Source: Cycas panzhihuaensis (Eukaryota > Cycadophyta). From it: 64,000 bases of DNA. How positions within the stretch are numbered: position 1 is the stretch's first letter; every line of letters starts with the position of its first letter. This document shows positions 39,400 to 52,260 of the stretch, piece after piece. The notes below the pieces were generated by a model that saw only the letters and a program-made list of their open reading frames with translations, did no database searches and was not told the origin of the DNA. The stretch spans positions 175,901,741 through 175,965,740 of the forward strand of contig CM041465.1 in NCBI GenBank assembly GCA_023213395.1, read 5' to 3'. The translations under genes were made by a program, and so were the position numbers.

Positions 39400-40735
39400 G
39401 TAGTAATTATCTTTATGCAAGGTTGGAATTTCTTACTATCCAAGATAAAATTATCTTTATCCAAGGTTGTAACATTCACTTTCAGGTTACAACTATCTTT
39501 ATCTAAGGTTACAATGATCTTAGTCTAAGGTTGCAATCTTCTTTAGTCAAGTTTTTAATCATATTTGGTTAAGGTTGCAATCTTATTTGGTCATAGTTGT
39601 AATCATCTTTACCTAAGGTTGCAATCTTCTTTAGTCAAGGTTACAATTATTTCCTTATACTATGTCATAATCATTTTCATCCTAGATTAAAACCATCTAT
39701 GTCCCAAGTTGTAATCATTTATGTATGTAGTTGTAACCATTTGCATCCCAAAGTTATAATTATCCTCATATCGAGTTACAACTACCTTCAACCCTCGCTA
39801 TAACCATTTCTATTTATGGTTGTCACCACCTCATCTTAAGGTTGTTACTTCCCTTACATGGGGTTATAATCATCTTTATTCAAGATTATAATCATCTATA
39901 CCTAAGATTACAACCATCTTCATCTAATGTTACAACTATTGCCATTGCAAGTTATAACTGTTCTCATCTAGGATTGTAACTACCTTCTCCTCAAATTATA
40001 ACCATCTTCATTCAAGGTTACAACCATCATAATCCTAAGTTATAACCATTTACATCCCTAATTGTAATCTTCTACATCCTAGGTTGCAATCATCCTTAAT
40101 ATTATAACCATCTACATCCTCAATTCCAACCTTTTATATCTTAGGTTACAACTATCCTTAATGTTGTAATTGTCCATATCCTCAATTGCAACCTTCTATA
40201 TCCCAAGTTGTAATCATCTTGTATGTAATGCTGCAACTTTCTGCATTCTAAGTTGTAACCATCTTCATGTAATGCTATAAATTTATGTATCCTAAGTTGT
40301 AACCATCCTTATGTAATATTGCAATCATCCACATCCTCAGTTATAACCATTTGTATCTAAGGTTACAATCACCCTATATGTAATGTTACTACTATCTACA
40401 TCCTTAGTTACAGCCTTCTATATCTCATATTGCAACTACCCTATATGTAATATTGTAATTATCCACATCCTTAGTTGTAACCTTCTATGTCCCAAGTTAT
40501 ATCCATCTTGTATGTAATATTACAACTGTCTATATTCTTTATTATAACCTTCTATATCCTAGTTTGCAACCATCCTACATGCAATGTTATAACTATCCAC
40601 ATCCTTAGTTGTAATGTTCTTCATCCTAGGTTGGAACCATCCTATATGCAATGTTGTAAATATGCATGTCTTGAGTTATAACCTTCAATATCTTAGGTTG
40701 CAACTTTGTATTCTATTCAATGTTGCAACTATAAA
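39400..40735. repeat. 22-bp tandem repeat array (about 60 units) with trimer higher-order pattern
   Basis: Diverged monomers of about 22 bp (consensus near AGTTGTAACCATCTTCATCCTA) fill 1.3 kb. In the second half (from about 40080) three monomer types recur in order, ending in GCAA or GTAA, in CCTT or CCTC, and in CCTA or CCCA, giving a higher-order unit of 66-67 bp. The array lies just downstream of a minus-strand gypsy integrase end (40866), where tandem repeats in retrotransposon 3' regions are known to arise. The 22-bp period is not a multiple of three, so it is not coding. Confidence 0.85.
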
Positions 40736-40865
40736 ATAAAAACTTTTTATATTTCAAATGATTAAGGAATATTTATTCCCATGGTTTATGTCATTTTTTT
40801 TTTTTCTTTAATTCACTATGTACTATTTCAATTGACTTTTCTTGACTATTTTATTAAGCAATATT

Positions 40866-43800
40866 CCATCAAGCTATTAGAGTTACATGGCACCATTTTG
40901 TTGAATATGTTTTACTTTATATAGACCAAACCATTGCAACTTCATTTTTCTTAGCTTTATGTGAAATTTACTGTCATAAAAGAGTACTAGATCTCCTTCT
41001 TGGAACTAAGATATTTTTAGGTGTCAATCATGCTATGCATTATGTCATTACTTTTTGCCCATAAGGTTCTTATATGATCTTTTTATAGTTTTTCTGTCTA
41101 CCCATAGTATCAAGTGAAGTTGTTTTACCTAATCTATTTATCTTTTGTTCCAAATCTTGGACAAATCTAATTTTTATTTTTTTATTTTTTTGCACTTTCT
41201 ACTTATCCATTTGCTTGAGGATAATATGGAGAGGATTTAGAATGTTGGATCATGAATTATTTTGCAAGGTGCTTAATAGTTTAGTTTAGAAAATTACTTA
41301 TTTGGTTTGAAATAATTTCCAAGGGGTAACCGAAATAAATAATAAAAGTCTTGTATAAAAATTAAGCTATACTTTGAGCATCACATGCCTTCATAGATTT
41401 TATTTTAGTCCACTTGATTAACAAGTCTATAGCAACCAATATATATCTTATGTTAGTTTATTTAACTGGTGGACTAATTAGCTCAATAATATCTAACCCC
41501 CACTTCTTGAATGGAGACTATACTAACATGGGAAGTAAAGGCATGAGATGTTTTTTTGCTAACTTCCCTACCCATTGATACACATCATAATTATGCATCC
41601 ATTTCTCTATGTCTTTAAATAATATAAGCCACCAAAGTCCTGCTAATAATATCCTTTTGGTAGTGGGTTCAACACCTTGATGTTTCACTATAATGCCTTC
41701 ATGAGCTTCTTGAATTATGGCCTTTACCTCATGTTCCATTATGCATCTTCTTAAAACACTATTTAGTCTTAACTTGTATAACATTCCTTGAATTAACTAA
41801 AATAGGAAATTTTTTCAAATAAAAATCTACTACTCGACGTATTCCATCCCTTATGGTATCTACCCTGTGGGCTAATATAGTGTAATACCTTTATACCACT
41901 TTGGTACTACCTTGATAGAAAGTAACTCTGCACTAGAAAAGTGATCATGGATCCCTATAGTAGGCTTTCCTTCCACTTCTCTTAATAGAAAGTTTGGGAT
42001 CATATGCTTGTCTCCTTTTTTCACTATGATTTTAAGATTAAATTCTTGAAATAACATTAGTCATATACTAATTCTTCCATACAAAATAGGTTTATTAACC
42101 AAATATTATAAGCTCTAGTGATCCACAAAGAAAATAAATGTATTAGCCAATAAATAATATCTAAATTTTTGTAGGGCATAAACCATGCCTAGACCTTCTC
42201 GTTCCATGACTGAATAGTTATTTTCCACTTCCATTAACTTTTTACTTTCAAAATATATTAGTAGATGTATTTCATTATCCTTTGGTTATGTTAATACTCA
42301 TCTAATAATAAATAAAGAGGCATCTACATGTACATAGAAAAGTTTCTCCTAATCAAGAAATCTTAATATTGGTGTATGGGTGACTTTTTTCTTAATAACT
42401 TAAATGCAAGCTATTATTATGGCTTACATTGCCATATGGATTTCATCTTTAGTAGGGTTAATAAAGGATTAGCTATTTGGGCATATTATTATATAAGTTT
42501 TCTATAATATACCATCATTCCTAAAAATCCTTTGGCCTATTTAGGTGTTTTTGGAACTAGAAAATTTAAAATTATAATTACTTTGTTAAGATCAGTGAGC
42601 AACTATTTTTTTGTAACTACATGACCTAACAAAGTCCTAAAAGGTACCATAAATATGCACTTGGTAGGATTGAAACACAAATTACTTTTCCTATAGGTTT
42701 TTAATATTAAACACAGATAGCTAAGATGGTTTTTTAATAGAGTAAAAAGTTTTCAATCATCTAAAATATCTCAATCATTTTTTCAATAGTCTGCTTGAAA
42801 ATATTAAGAATCACCCTCTAAAACATAGTAAGAGCATTAGCCAATCCAAATGACATAACTATAAATGCATGCATACCCCATTCTATAACAAAGGTCATCT
42901 TCAACTAGTCTTTCACCACAAATTAAACTTGATTATATCTATTAAATCCTGCATGAAGGAACAACCCTCATGCCATGTAACATTTTCCAAAATATCTTTA
43001 GTAAATAGAATAGGGAATGAGTCCTTCTCTATTGCCTTATTTGGAGCTTTGTAATCCACACAAACTCTAAGTTTCCCATTCATTTTTGGAACTACTACAA
43101 CTAGACCTATACATTCACTATTTTCCACTTCAAAGATATAATTCACCTCAAGTAATTTATCAAGTCTAGATTTTACCTTCTTTTTATGTTCAAGGCATTA
43201 TCTTACTAGTTTAACTCCTACTAATTCTATCTTATATTTGCTAAGTTTAGGTAAAATACCTTTTAAGTCTTTATAGGACTAGGCAAAAATGTCTTTACAT
43301 TCTAGAAATAATAAGGTAGTCTTTTACACAAATTTTACATCCTAATAATCTCCTAAGCTAATAATTTAAGGTTGTTCCCATATTCCAATATTGATTTCTA
43401 GTAACTTAAGCTTTTCTCCTTCCACCGTCTTACCATCTAGGCTTACTATATATGTTGGAGTATTATCAATAATGCATTCCCTATATTCCAATGTAGAATA
43501 ATTTGGAGGAAATGATTGAGATTCTTATTGAATATCTTCTTTCATTACTTTATTTCCTTTAATACAGAAGTAACTTCTTTCCTTTTCCATAGTTTTTTCT
43601 TCAAAAATTTATAAAATTTTCTTGATTTTTCCATCTTCATTATGGTATGCAAAGGTCTAGTAAAAATTTTCTAACATTAAATCCTAGTCTATTATTTTTA
43701 TGTTTTCATAATGATTATACCAGAATACAGAAATTCCTTTTAGTACTAATCCCTAATACTATACCTATTTATTTTTTGGAATTCCATTAGCTATCCATAT

Positions 43801-46730
43801 CTAAATACAATTCTATTCATATAGATAAGGATCATCGGTATTTTAGAATAGGGGTAATTCTATTTCATGTTTATGAAATCTATTTAAAAAGTTTCTACTT
43901 ACTTCTTCCTAGGAATTAAATTATTTTGTCTATGCAGCATATCATAAATATGCTTGACCTATTAAAGAACAAGGAAATATAAAATACCAAAAAAATTATT
44001 GCCATTTATTTTTTATTATCTTAATATATTATTCTAAATACTTTTTTGCTTGGCCCAACTCACTACAATATTTAGGAAGTTCATTGAACTTCTTAGCACG
44101 GGCCAAATCTTCCTATCATTTTTGTTAATTTGTGGTAATTGTGGTTGCATTACTTCCTCTTCTATATTCTCTTCATCTAAAGAATCTGCACACATCTCTA
44201 AATGATATCATGGGATTGGTTCTACTTCTTCCCATATATTGTGGAGCTAATTCAACATATAAGATGATGAAGAACTACTTGGAAAGACTGGTTACATCTA
44301 AAATGTTGTTTTTAAGTAGGGGATGACTATTAACTATATTGTAGCTATGGTGGATGATGATTTTTCATCATCTTTAATTTTATCTATTTGTGGTATATTT
44401 TAGCATAGGGAAAAAGTGACCATCTTATTTTCTATTGGTAATATAAAAGTATGTTTCCCCCAATCTTATATGGCTTTCATGGCCAACAATAAAGGTCTTC
44501 CCAATAAGGCTTAGTAAGTCCTTTTTTGGCCTTGTATTTTAATTCCTATAGAATCTAATAACATAGTAATATCTATAACATTCACTGGAATACTCAACAA
44601 TGTACTTATAGGTCTAACCTATAACTAGTTATTCAACCTAATTAAATAGTCTAGAGCAACCACATTGAGCCTTCCCAAAGTTATCCATGAGGATTCTAAT
44701 AACACATTCACTCCAAAGCCCCTATTAATTATTGTATTATATAAGGTTGTTCCAATGACTACCATTAGAACTCTTGTGTCAACTCTAGTATCCTTAATGA
44801 CCCTTAGTATTTATTTTTTAATTTATTTTAGCACTAACTATTGGAAGTAACTAGCTTCCTATCACTTAAAAATAATGGATATAAGGATTAAAACTCCTAA
44901 CTCAGTAAGTAAATCTTTCACTACTTATAACTATTACCAAGAATTTATACCTTATTATGTAGACTATGCTTGGATAATTCTTCTTTTGTAATGTAGGCCT
45001 TTGAATCTCTACTTTTATTGGAGTCCTTCATATTGTACTTCCCCCATTACCTCTTAAAGGATCCTCATCACTTCTTGAAGTTGTTATTTTTCCACTATTA
45101 TGTCTAAAAGATTATCTTGAGGAGGAGGTACTATTGTCTTACCACTACATGTCTATAAATATGCTAGTATTTCCTTGTTTAGAAGTACATCTACTAAGTT
45201 AACATTCTGTACTTTAATATTCTTTGAATAGTTTACCCATTCATGATTTATAGGTTTGTACTCTTTGTAAATAAATTCTCCTCTTTTCTTCTCCAACGAA
45301 TATTAAGATTTATAGTATACTCATCTTTGGCATAAGAAACAATGGATTGGCTTTGTTTCACCGTTATACTGCTTTGTCATTCCTCACTTTGACTTCTGCA
45401 AAAATACATTATGGACTTCCCCTTCATTATGTTTTGTCCTATAGAAATATTCTAAAATATTATGGTTATTTTATTAGTAATTATTATACCATTTTGAATG
45501 TCCACTATGTTCATTCTTCAAATGTCCTTACTAATTGCAAGGTGGCAAACACTAAATATTTTCTCTTGATTTTTCCATTAGTAAATGAGACAATTCTATA
45601 TATAGCTTTTCTAACTCTTAATTTTGTTGCATGCTTGATAGAACAAAAATTAGTGGTTGCTTCTTTAATTCTTTAATATCCTTCTTTAAGGCCTTAATTT
45701 CTGGGTTCATATCCATTTATAGTATTTGTAAGAATTATGTTTTAACACATGTCATTGGACAACATACCAAGGCTTGCATTTCCATTTGGGAGCTAGCCAA
45801 CTTAACTTGATTCTCAAATTTCATTACTGCTTATAATTATTCATTGGATGTAACATCACTTTATCTCTGAGTTATGGTATCAATACCTACACAAAATTAT
45901 TCATAGCAAGCATAGGATGTATTATCATAGGAGATTATATTTTATTTATAATGACTCTCATTCTTCCATCGAAGTCATTCATAAATTCTTTGGAATATTG
46001 TTGGATCTCCTTCAAAGCTTATAATATGGCTATTGGATCTATAATCTTTTGGAATCTATCTAAAAACTAAGCCTATAATTAATTCCAAAAGATTATAGAT
46101 CCAATAGCCATATTATAAGCTTTGAAGGAGATCCAACAATATTCCAAAGAATCTATAATCTTTGGATCTATAATCTTTTGGAATCTATCTAAAAACTAAG
46201 CCTATAATTAATTCCAACTTAATTCTTAAACTACTATGTACTAGAACCATATAATTGTTGGTTATCTTAACATTTTAGAAAAGGGGCTTTTATTTCATTT
46301 TGATCTACAATTCTTTTAGTTTGAATCATACTTTTAAATAAGGACAAATGATCACTTAGATCCATGGATCCATCAAATTATAGGGTTAAAAAAATAGAGT
46401 CACTTTACATAATAATATAAGGGGTTGTGCCTCCTTAATTTATTCCACTTGATGCTCCATTTTATACCCCGCTAAGTGGTGTATTACTACCTATCCCTCC
46501 TCCCAAATTGCTACCTAGACTTTCCATTGATGACTTAAAGAGGGAGTTTATTATGTGACTCACAGTTTTAATTTTCAGTAAATGATGATTCCAAGCTTTC
46601 TCCACTAAACTATATACTTCTAATTCAATTCAATTCTCTTCATGTACTTAAGCCTCTTGTAACCCATATGTTTTAGCCAAGTTCTATTGCCAGTCTTTAG
46701 ATGGAGGAATATCCATATTCAACACTTCCT
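40866..46730 (-). pseudogene. Second Ty3/gypsy gag-pol remnant
   Basis: Minus-strand domains run in gypsy order. A gag-like segment near 45950-46030 reads KEIQQYSKEFMNDFDGRMRV. The zinc knuckle at about 45300-45345 reads HCFLCQR, then a stop. The protease end near 44430-44620 shows STLLSIPVNVIDIT, ALLGRP and DWG. RT (42913-43146) shows KMNGKLRVCVDYKAPN and HEGCSFMQDL. RNase H and its linker lie at 41872-42057 (LFQEFNLKIIVKKGDKH). The integrase zinc-finger region (41518-41784) shows IVKHQGVEPTTKRIL and LWWL. The integrase C-terminal GPY-type region is at 40866-41030 (FQEGDLVLFYDSKF). LTRs were not identified and the upper boundary is uncertain. Many stops; not functional. Confidence 0.8.
45985..46215. 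repeat. Perfect 71-bp fold-back with flanking direct repeat
   Basis: Arm 45985-46055 is the exact reverse complement of 46082-46152, with a 26-base loop. Sequence from about 46034 to 46087 (ATTGGATCTATAATCTTTTG onward) then recurs in direct orientation at about 46161-46215. The order forward, inverted, forward suggests replication template switching. It lies within the gag part of the second gypsy remnant. Confidence 0.95.
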
Positions 46731-48314
46731 CCTTCTATAAAATATTCTTTACAATAAGATAATTTTAAAAAATTTTCTATTGACTTCTACTCTTAGTAAA
46801 TTCTAATTGTATTAGTTCCTTATCTATAAGTTCCTCTTCCACTGCATACCTCTATACATCTTCATGTTGTTCTACTTATGCTTTGACTACCTCCTTATTA
46901 GATTCTACACCTAACTTTTGTTCATTTACCTCACCTTCATTTCCCAACTTTCTCTTCTCTATTGAGTGTGCATATGGTCACCTCTTCATCTGCTTCTTTA
47001 GAGTGAATGTGAATTTGAGCCTATATATTCTAGATTAGAGCCTATATTTCTCCTAATATTCACCATGATCGTGATGTGATTTAATTTGCATCTTAAGTGG
47101 CATAGAGGAGAACATGAGGATGTACTCATCTTTGTCCATTATGACTTCTACCATACTTTTCCCTAGTTTGAAAGGCAATAGAACCAATATGTGCTTTTAC
47201 ATATTTACATTATCTCTATGCATAACATTGATAAGCAAGTATAAGTAAAATCATGTATATGTTTCTAGTTAGTCTCTACTATATGACACCCTTATAAATG
47301 GTATACATAGAATCAACTAAGGTGAACACAAACCATAATCATTGAATTAACAATAGGTTGTATCTGGTTCTCTCATAACTAGATGTGAACCCAAAATAGT
47401 ACATAAGATCATGATCGATATAGTATAACAAAACTCTAGTTATAATCTATATAGATGCATACTACTCTATACTCTTCAATAAGTACTCATGCACATGCTA
47501 TATATCTTATAAAAATCATTTCATATTTATATCTTATTTCACAATCATCTAATATTAAAATAGTTATGACTTTGTGGTTGGTTACAACTACCTCCAACCA
47601 TAGAAAAGTGTCTTACGGTTGCTAAACCATTACTAATATGACTACTTCCTTTTACCTGCCTTTCATCATATATTGTAACTATCTAGTTGCAACTGTCTTT
47701 TCTTGTCTTTCACAGCCTTTGATCATGTCACAATTGACATATTTCCTGAGCATAAAATTAGTTGTTATAAACCCTAGTTATAATCCTCTTTAGATAGAGT
47801 TTAGAGTTTTTCCTAGTTTTCATCCTTTTCCAAGTGATTTGCCTTTAAGATTACATAGTTTTTCTATGAGTTTTGGCTTGTCTTACATATATTACTTGAG
47901 ATTTATCTAGGGATCCATCCATATAAGCTCTAGTTGAACCTATTATAAGGAATAACAGACTATATTTACCTTATCTCCTACTTAATTCTTAGGTTTTCTT
48001 GCTTATTCATCTTTTGAAATTAATCTCATATAATTTCTACTACCTTTGTTTATATTGTTACCTTCTCTTCCAATACTTTTATCATTATTCCTTCCATCCT
48101 CATAGCCTTAAGGACTTGATGATGAATTTTGGGTTGGAACTTAGCACTATTTTGAGGTAAATTATACTATATTCAATCATCATTTGAGGTAAAATTAATT
48201 TAATGGTATTACTAGTGGATATTTCTTTAAAAAGGTATTAAAAAATATTTCTCTTATTTTGGTTGCTCAGCTTTCATTACTTCTAAGATTGCATGGTCCA
48301 ATAGTTAGTTAGTT

Positions 48315-48349
<35 letters not shown>

Positions 48350-50972
48350 CAGTGTGTTAATCTTTTCATTAGAGTGATTGTTATTCTCTATTTTTTCATT
48401 TTTCTCCTAATCCTCAATGAGTTTGGCCCTTCAAATGGTTGCCTTATAGATTTCCAAACTCTTAATGGGAGGCAGAATTAGATATTAGAGGTAATGATTA
48501 ATCAAAGTAGGTCATTTTTCTTACATGCATGAAGTTATTTCTTATTATATGATAGTTGCGAATCATTTTGGTTGATTTTAAACTTTGCATATAAGAGATA
48601 TTATCATTTTACTTATCTTTGGAATATTTGTACTTTACTATTATTGCCATCAAGTTTAGCTTCAACACAAAGGAGTGATCTCAAGTGAAAGATTTGTTTC
48701 AATATCAAACTCGAATATTAGGTACACAAATCTCTTGCTTTTAAAGATCCTTTCCTTTCCTTAGTTCTAGAATCATTAAAAGTGAAGCATAGAGAAAGAA
48801 TCAAAGTAGATCATCTTCTGACTTTCATTTATATGCCTTGATTATTTTGATTTATTTCATTTATATACATAAAAAAAGATAAACATTCATCTTGAAAAGT
48901 TGAGTTTGGTGGTTCTAAGATCTAAAATTATAATTGTATGATTACTTATTTCTTTACTCTTTTGTTTTTATTTGAGTAAACTTGATTGGTTGAAAAATAA
49001 AATAAAAAGGGTAATTAATAGGATAATCGTAAGTATAGATTTTGTGCCTAAATCTCCCTTATCTCTTATGTCTTTTTGCTTGTATTCACTAGCATGTATA
49101 TTGTTTGATATTTTCATGTAAATAAAAGATGCATAATAGTTATTACATATAGCTTTGTTTTGACATTATACCTAGGTTTATTATGATTTTATATTACATG
49201 CAAACATTTCCATATTGAATTGTTACCTTTCCTTCCATTGAGAGTTCATCCACAAGTGAGAAATGACTCCTCCTTAGGACTTAGTGAAGTGGATTTCATT
49301 TTAGACTGATCACCATAATTACTCTATTATGATTGTCCCAAAGCCAATAAACCAATACCCTACTACGAAATTATTATGTGACTCTTCTCATCATTACATA
49401 CACCTATAATTTCACTTCACCATCCCTAACATCATATGTGAAACATATCCACTATTGTAGCAATTCCAAATTCTATTAGACTTATTCTTGTTATAGATAA
49501 GTATTAAAATTTGATGAAAACATTGAACCTAATAATAATGATGGGTGTTTGAGTGATGGATTGTCATCCACTAACTCCTATAATTATTTCTATATTAATT
49601 GGTCTAAATATTCACTCTCATTTACTATGACTCCATCTATCATCTTCTACAAAATAGTAATATCCATATTGGATAATATGTGAATTTCCTTTTGCCTAAG
49701 AATTTAGTTACGAGGATTTTATCCATCAACCATAATTATGGATGTCTTAGACTTTTAAATTTTAACCCACCAAAATACTATTGAGCACATAGTTAACAAA
49801 ATTATCAAACCATTAACTCTCTATCTACATATATTCTTTTATCTCACATAGGAAATCCCTTTGTATGAGATAGTTTTGCTGGTCTCTATATTAGGTTAGC
49901 AAACATTTCTACTCTTTCCATATTTTGTGCTACTAACTCCATTATGTTCTCCATTAATCATTTGCCCCAATTCAAAGGTGGCAACATAGGACATCTCCTC
50001 CAATTAGACTGAGTCATTATGGATTTGAAATTATAATTTTTCTCCATATAAAGTTAAAATTTACACACTTGAAAGTTAGAAAATAAAACTAAGAATGCTT
50101 ATTAATAATGTATGTTCAATGCAATAGTTGTTACATGCTTTTGGGAATGTTGATTGGATAGAGCATTTCTGAAATGCTTCATAGAACACTTTGAACAAAC
50201 CTTGGAATGCTAGGTGGTTCACTTGAATGCTTCTAGAAATTCTTCACTAATCATATCTTTTCATGTCATTTGCCATAATGTTCAAAATTGTTCAGTACTA
50301 GAAATTATTATGGCACTACTTAGTAGTTGAAATTCATTAATTTTTACTTAAAATTGGTGTAAAATCACATGCTCATAATGTATTCTTGTATTCTAAAAAA
50401 ATAGAATGGTTAAAAAACCCTTGAAAATCATTTTTTAAAATATTTGTCTTTGTTTTTACATAGAATATTTCCTTGAGTTGTTCTTAGAAGGAATAATTTC
50501 AAGAATAATGACTCAAAATGGTCACTAGAGTGTTATTTATCTTTAGCTTAGAATTGTGTTTTAGATACTTTATCATAAGCATTGGAAGAATCATTTTTTA
50601 TCTTGGAATAATGGCTTCCAATTAGAAATGTTTGACTTGTAACTCTAAGGCAATAATTTTTATTTTATCTTAATATAATTATCTTTAAGGAAATAACCTT
50701 AGAAATTCACTTGAGTTTGATGATTTACCATGTTGATTAGTTATGAGATGAAAGTTATGGTTGGTTTTTTTCTATTTTTTTAAATTTTTTAATATTTTTT
50801 TCATTTATATATTAAGATGGAATCAAGTCCTAAGACTAGAATAACCTTAGTTGTCTTTAGCTTCAGCAACACATTGCAACATGCTAGTATACACTCAATC
50901 AATTATGTTAGCATGTAGGCTGCCATAATCATGGTGGGCCTTTATTATTCTTTTATTCACTAACTTTAGTAA
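46731..50972. other. AT-rich repeat debris, no gene recognised
   Basis: No coding domain could be identified. It includes a poly-T run of about 32 bases at 48318-48349. The part 48700-49330 shows patches of resemblance to 62150-62700 (for example ACTCCTCCTTAGGACTT versus ACTCCTTCTTAGGAGTT, both followed by TAGACTGAT), probably parts of the same old retrotransposon family. Confidence 0.4.
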
Positions 50973-51560
50973 GGGTAGTCCATCAAGTTCATTTAGCTAT
51001 ACTCCTTCATTATCAAATATCTTTACTACTAGGTATTGACCTGGCTAGTGCATCTTTAGTTTCTCTAAGTGTGTGCAAAATTTGTTGTCATAGAGAAGCA
51101 CACGATCTCCTTTGTGGAATTGGAGTACCTATAAGTGGAAGTCATGCCATGGCTTTTGATTAGCTTTCTCAACTTTGTACATCTAATTAGATATATATTA
51201 TTTCTCTTCTAATTATAACAACTAAAACATACGTTCTTAGAATAAATCCTCATCATCTAGTCCACATGCTAAGGCAATTTGAAGACTAAAGATAACAAAT
51301 TTATAAGGTATAAGTAGTTTAATACTAAATTCTAATTAGAATGGGATTTTTCCTATTTAATTTTAATAAGTTAATTGGAATGCCCATAAGACGTATTTAG
51401 ATGCTGCTTTATGGCTATTGTTAGCTTTGCTTGTAGCCCATTTATAAAGTAATTTTTAATAGAAATTTTATTAACTTCTCACCATATGATTATTATAACC
51501 ATCCTACTAGCATAATCTATTATTGATTCTCCTAATCTTTGATTTAAATTCCCTAATGTT
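50973..51560 (-). pseudogene. Ty3/gypsy integrase C-terminal remnant (third element)
   Basis: The minus strand, through stops and frameshifts, reads integrase C-terminal sequence. It ends with VLQFHKGDRVLLYDNKF, then PGQYLVVKIFDNEGV and LNELDGLP, which is the GPY/F module. Upstream parts fit the distal integrase core. The block closely parallels the 40866-41030 region of the second gypsy remnant. The rest of this element was not found upstream, because sequence from about 51580 changes to a different, plus-oriented element. Confidence 0.7.
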
Positions 51561-51579
51561 TGTACCACTTTAAATTTCC

Positions 51580-52260
51580 TAATACATATACCATAACTTC
51601 ATTAGTTCATAAGATGAGCAGTGATCTTGGAGCTCTCATCAAGGGTTTAAAAGTATCTTTAAGAGAATAAACATTGAAAATTCTAAAAAATAATGGCAAA
51701 TTTAAGACAAAATAGATCGTTCTATAAATTTTGAGTGGTTACACTATAGATTTTTGGGGTGGAAGTATGAAAATTACAACAAAATTAATTTCAGTCTCCT
51801 TTTTTTCTGTCACCGTAATTCTAGGATAGATCTGTAACCTCAACTTCAAAGAGCTATAACTTTTGCTACAAGCATCCAAATGACCTCATTTTTTTTTTAA
51901 TTTTGTGCATTTTTTAATTTACTTTCTAATAGAAGTAGTTTGAAGCTCATCAAAGTTTAGAGTAAAAAGTTATTAGCATTTTATCAGCAAGTACTATTTC
52001 TCTATGTTGAATGGTAGTATGAATAGGTTCATTACAAGTGGTATAAGAGCTAAGGTCATAGGTCGATTCTCAGAGGGGATGACCTCAGTAGAATGTCAGC
52101 ATAGTAGTATTCACCCGAGTCCTGATGAGGCATAAAATTCCCAAGAGTGGGTCACCCAGACGTCGACAACTTATGGGAGAGGTAATGTTACACACCTAGG
52201 CGGTCTTCACTAACACCTCAGGGTTTTGGTGTAACGGTTTGTTACATAAAATCTTTCCTA
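51580..52260 (+). mobile_element. Possible fragment of another LTR element (LTR end, PBS, leader)
   Basis: TGGTATAAGAGC at 52039-52050 is one base from the plant copia PBS TGGTATCAGAGC and is preceded by ...TTACAAG, which could be an LTR ending in CA. The sequence after it (GGTCGATTCTCAGAGGGG onward) resembles a retrotransposon leader and is GC-richer than its surroundings. No paired LTR was found, so limits are approximate. Confidence 0.4.

Noticed and set aside
39400-40735. CRISPR-like array of short repeats
   Set aside because: The 22-bp units are contiguous and diverged with no unique spacers, and the context is a plant retrotransposon. It is a tandem satellite.
52039-52075. tRNA-derived SINE with box A and box B
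   Set aside because: TGGTATAAGAGC fits the copia PBS better than box A, and GGTCGATTCTC is only an approximate box B. I saw no SINE tail.
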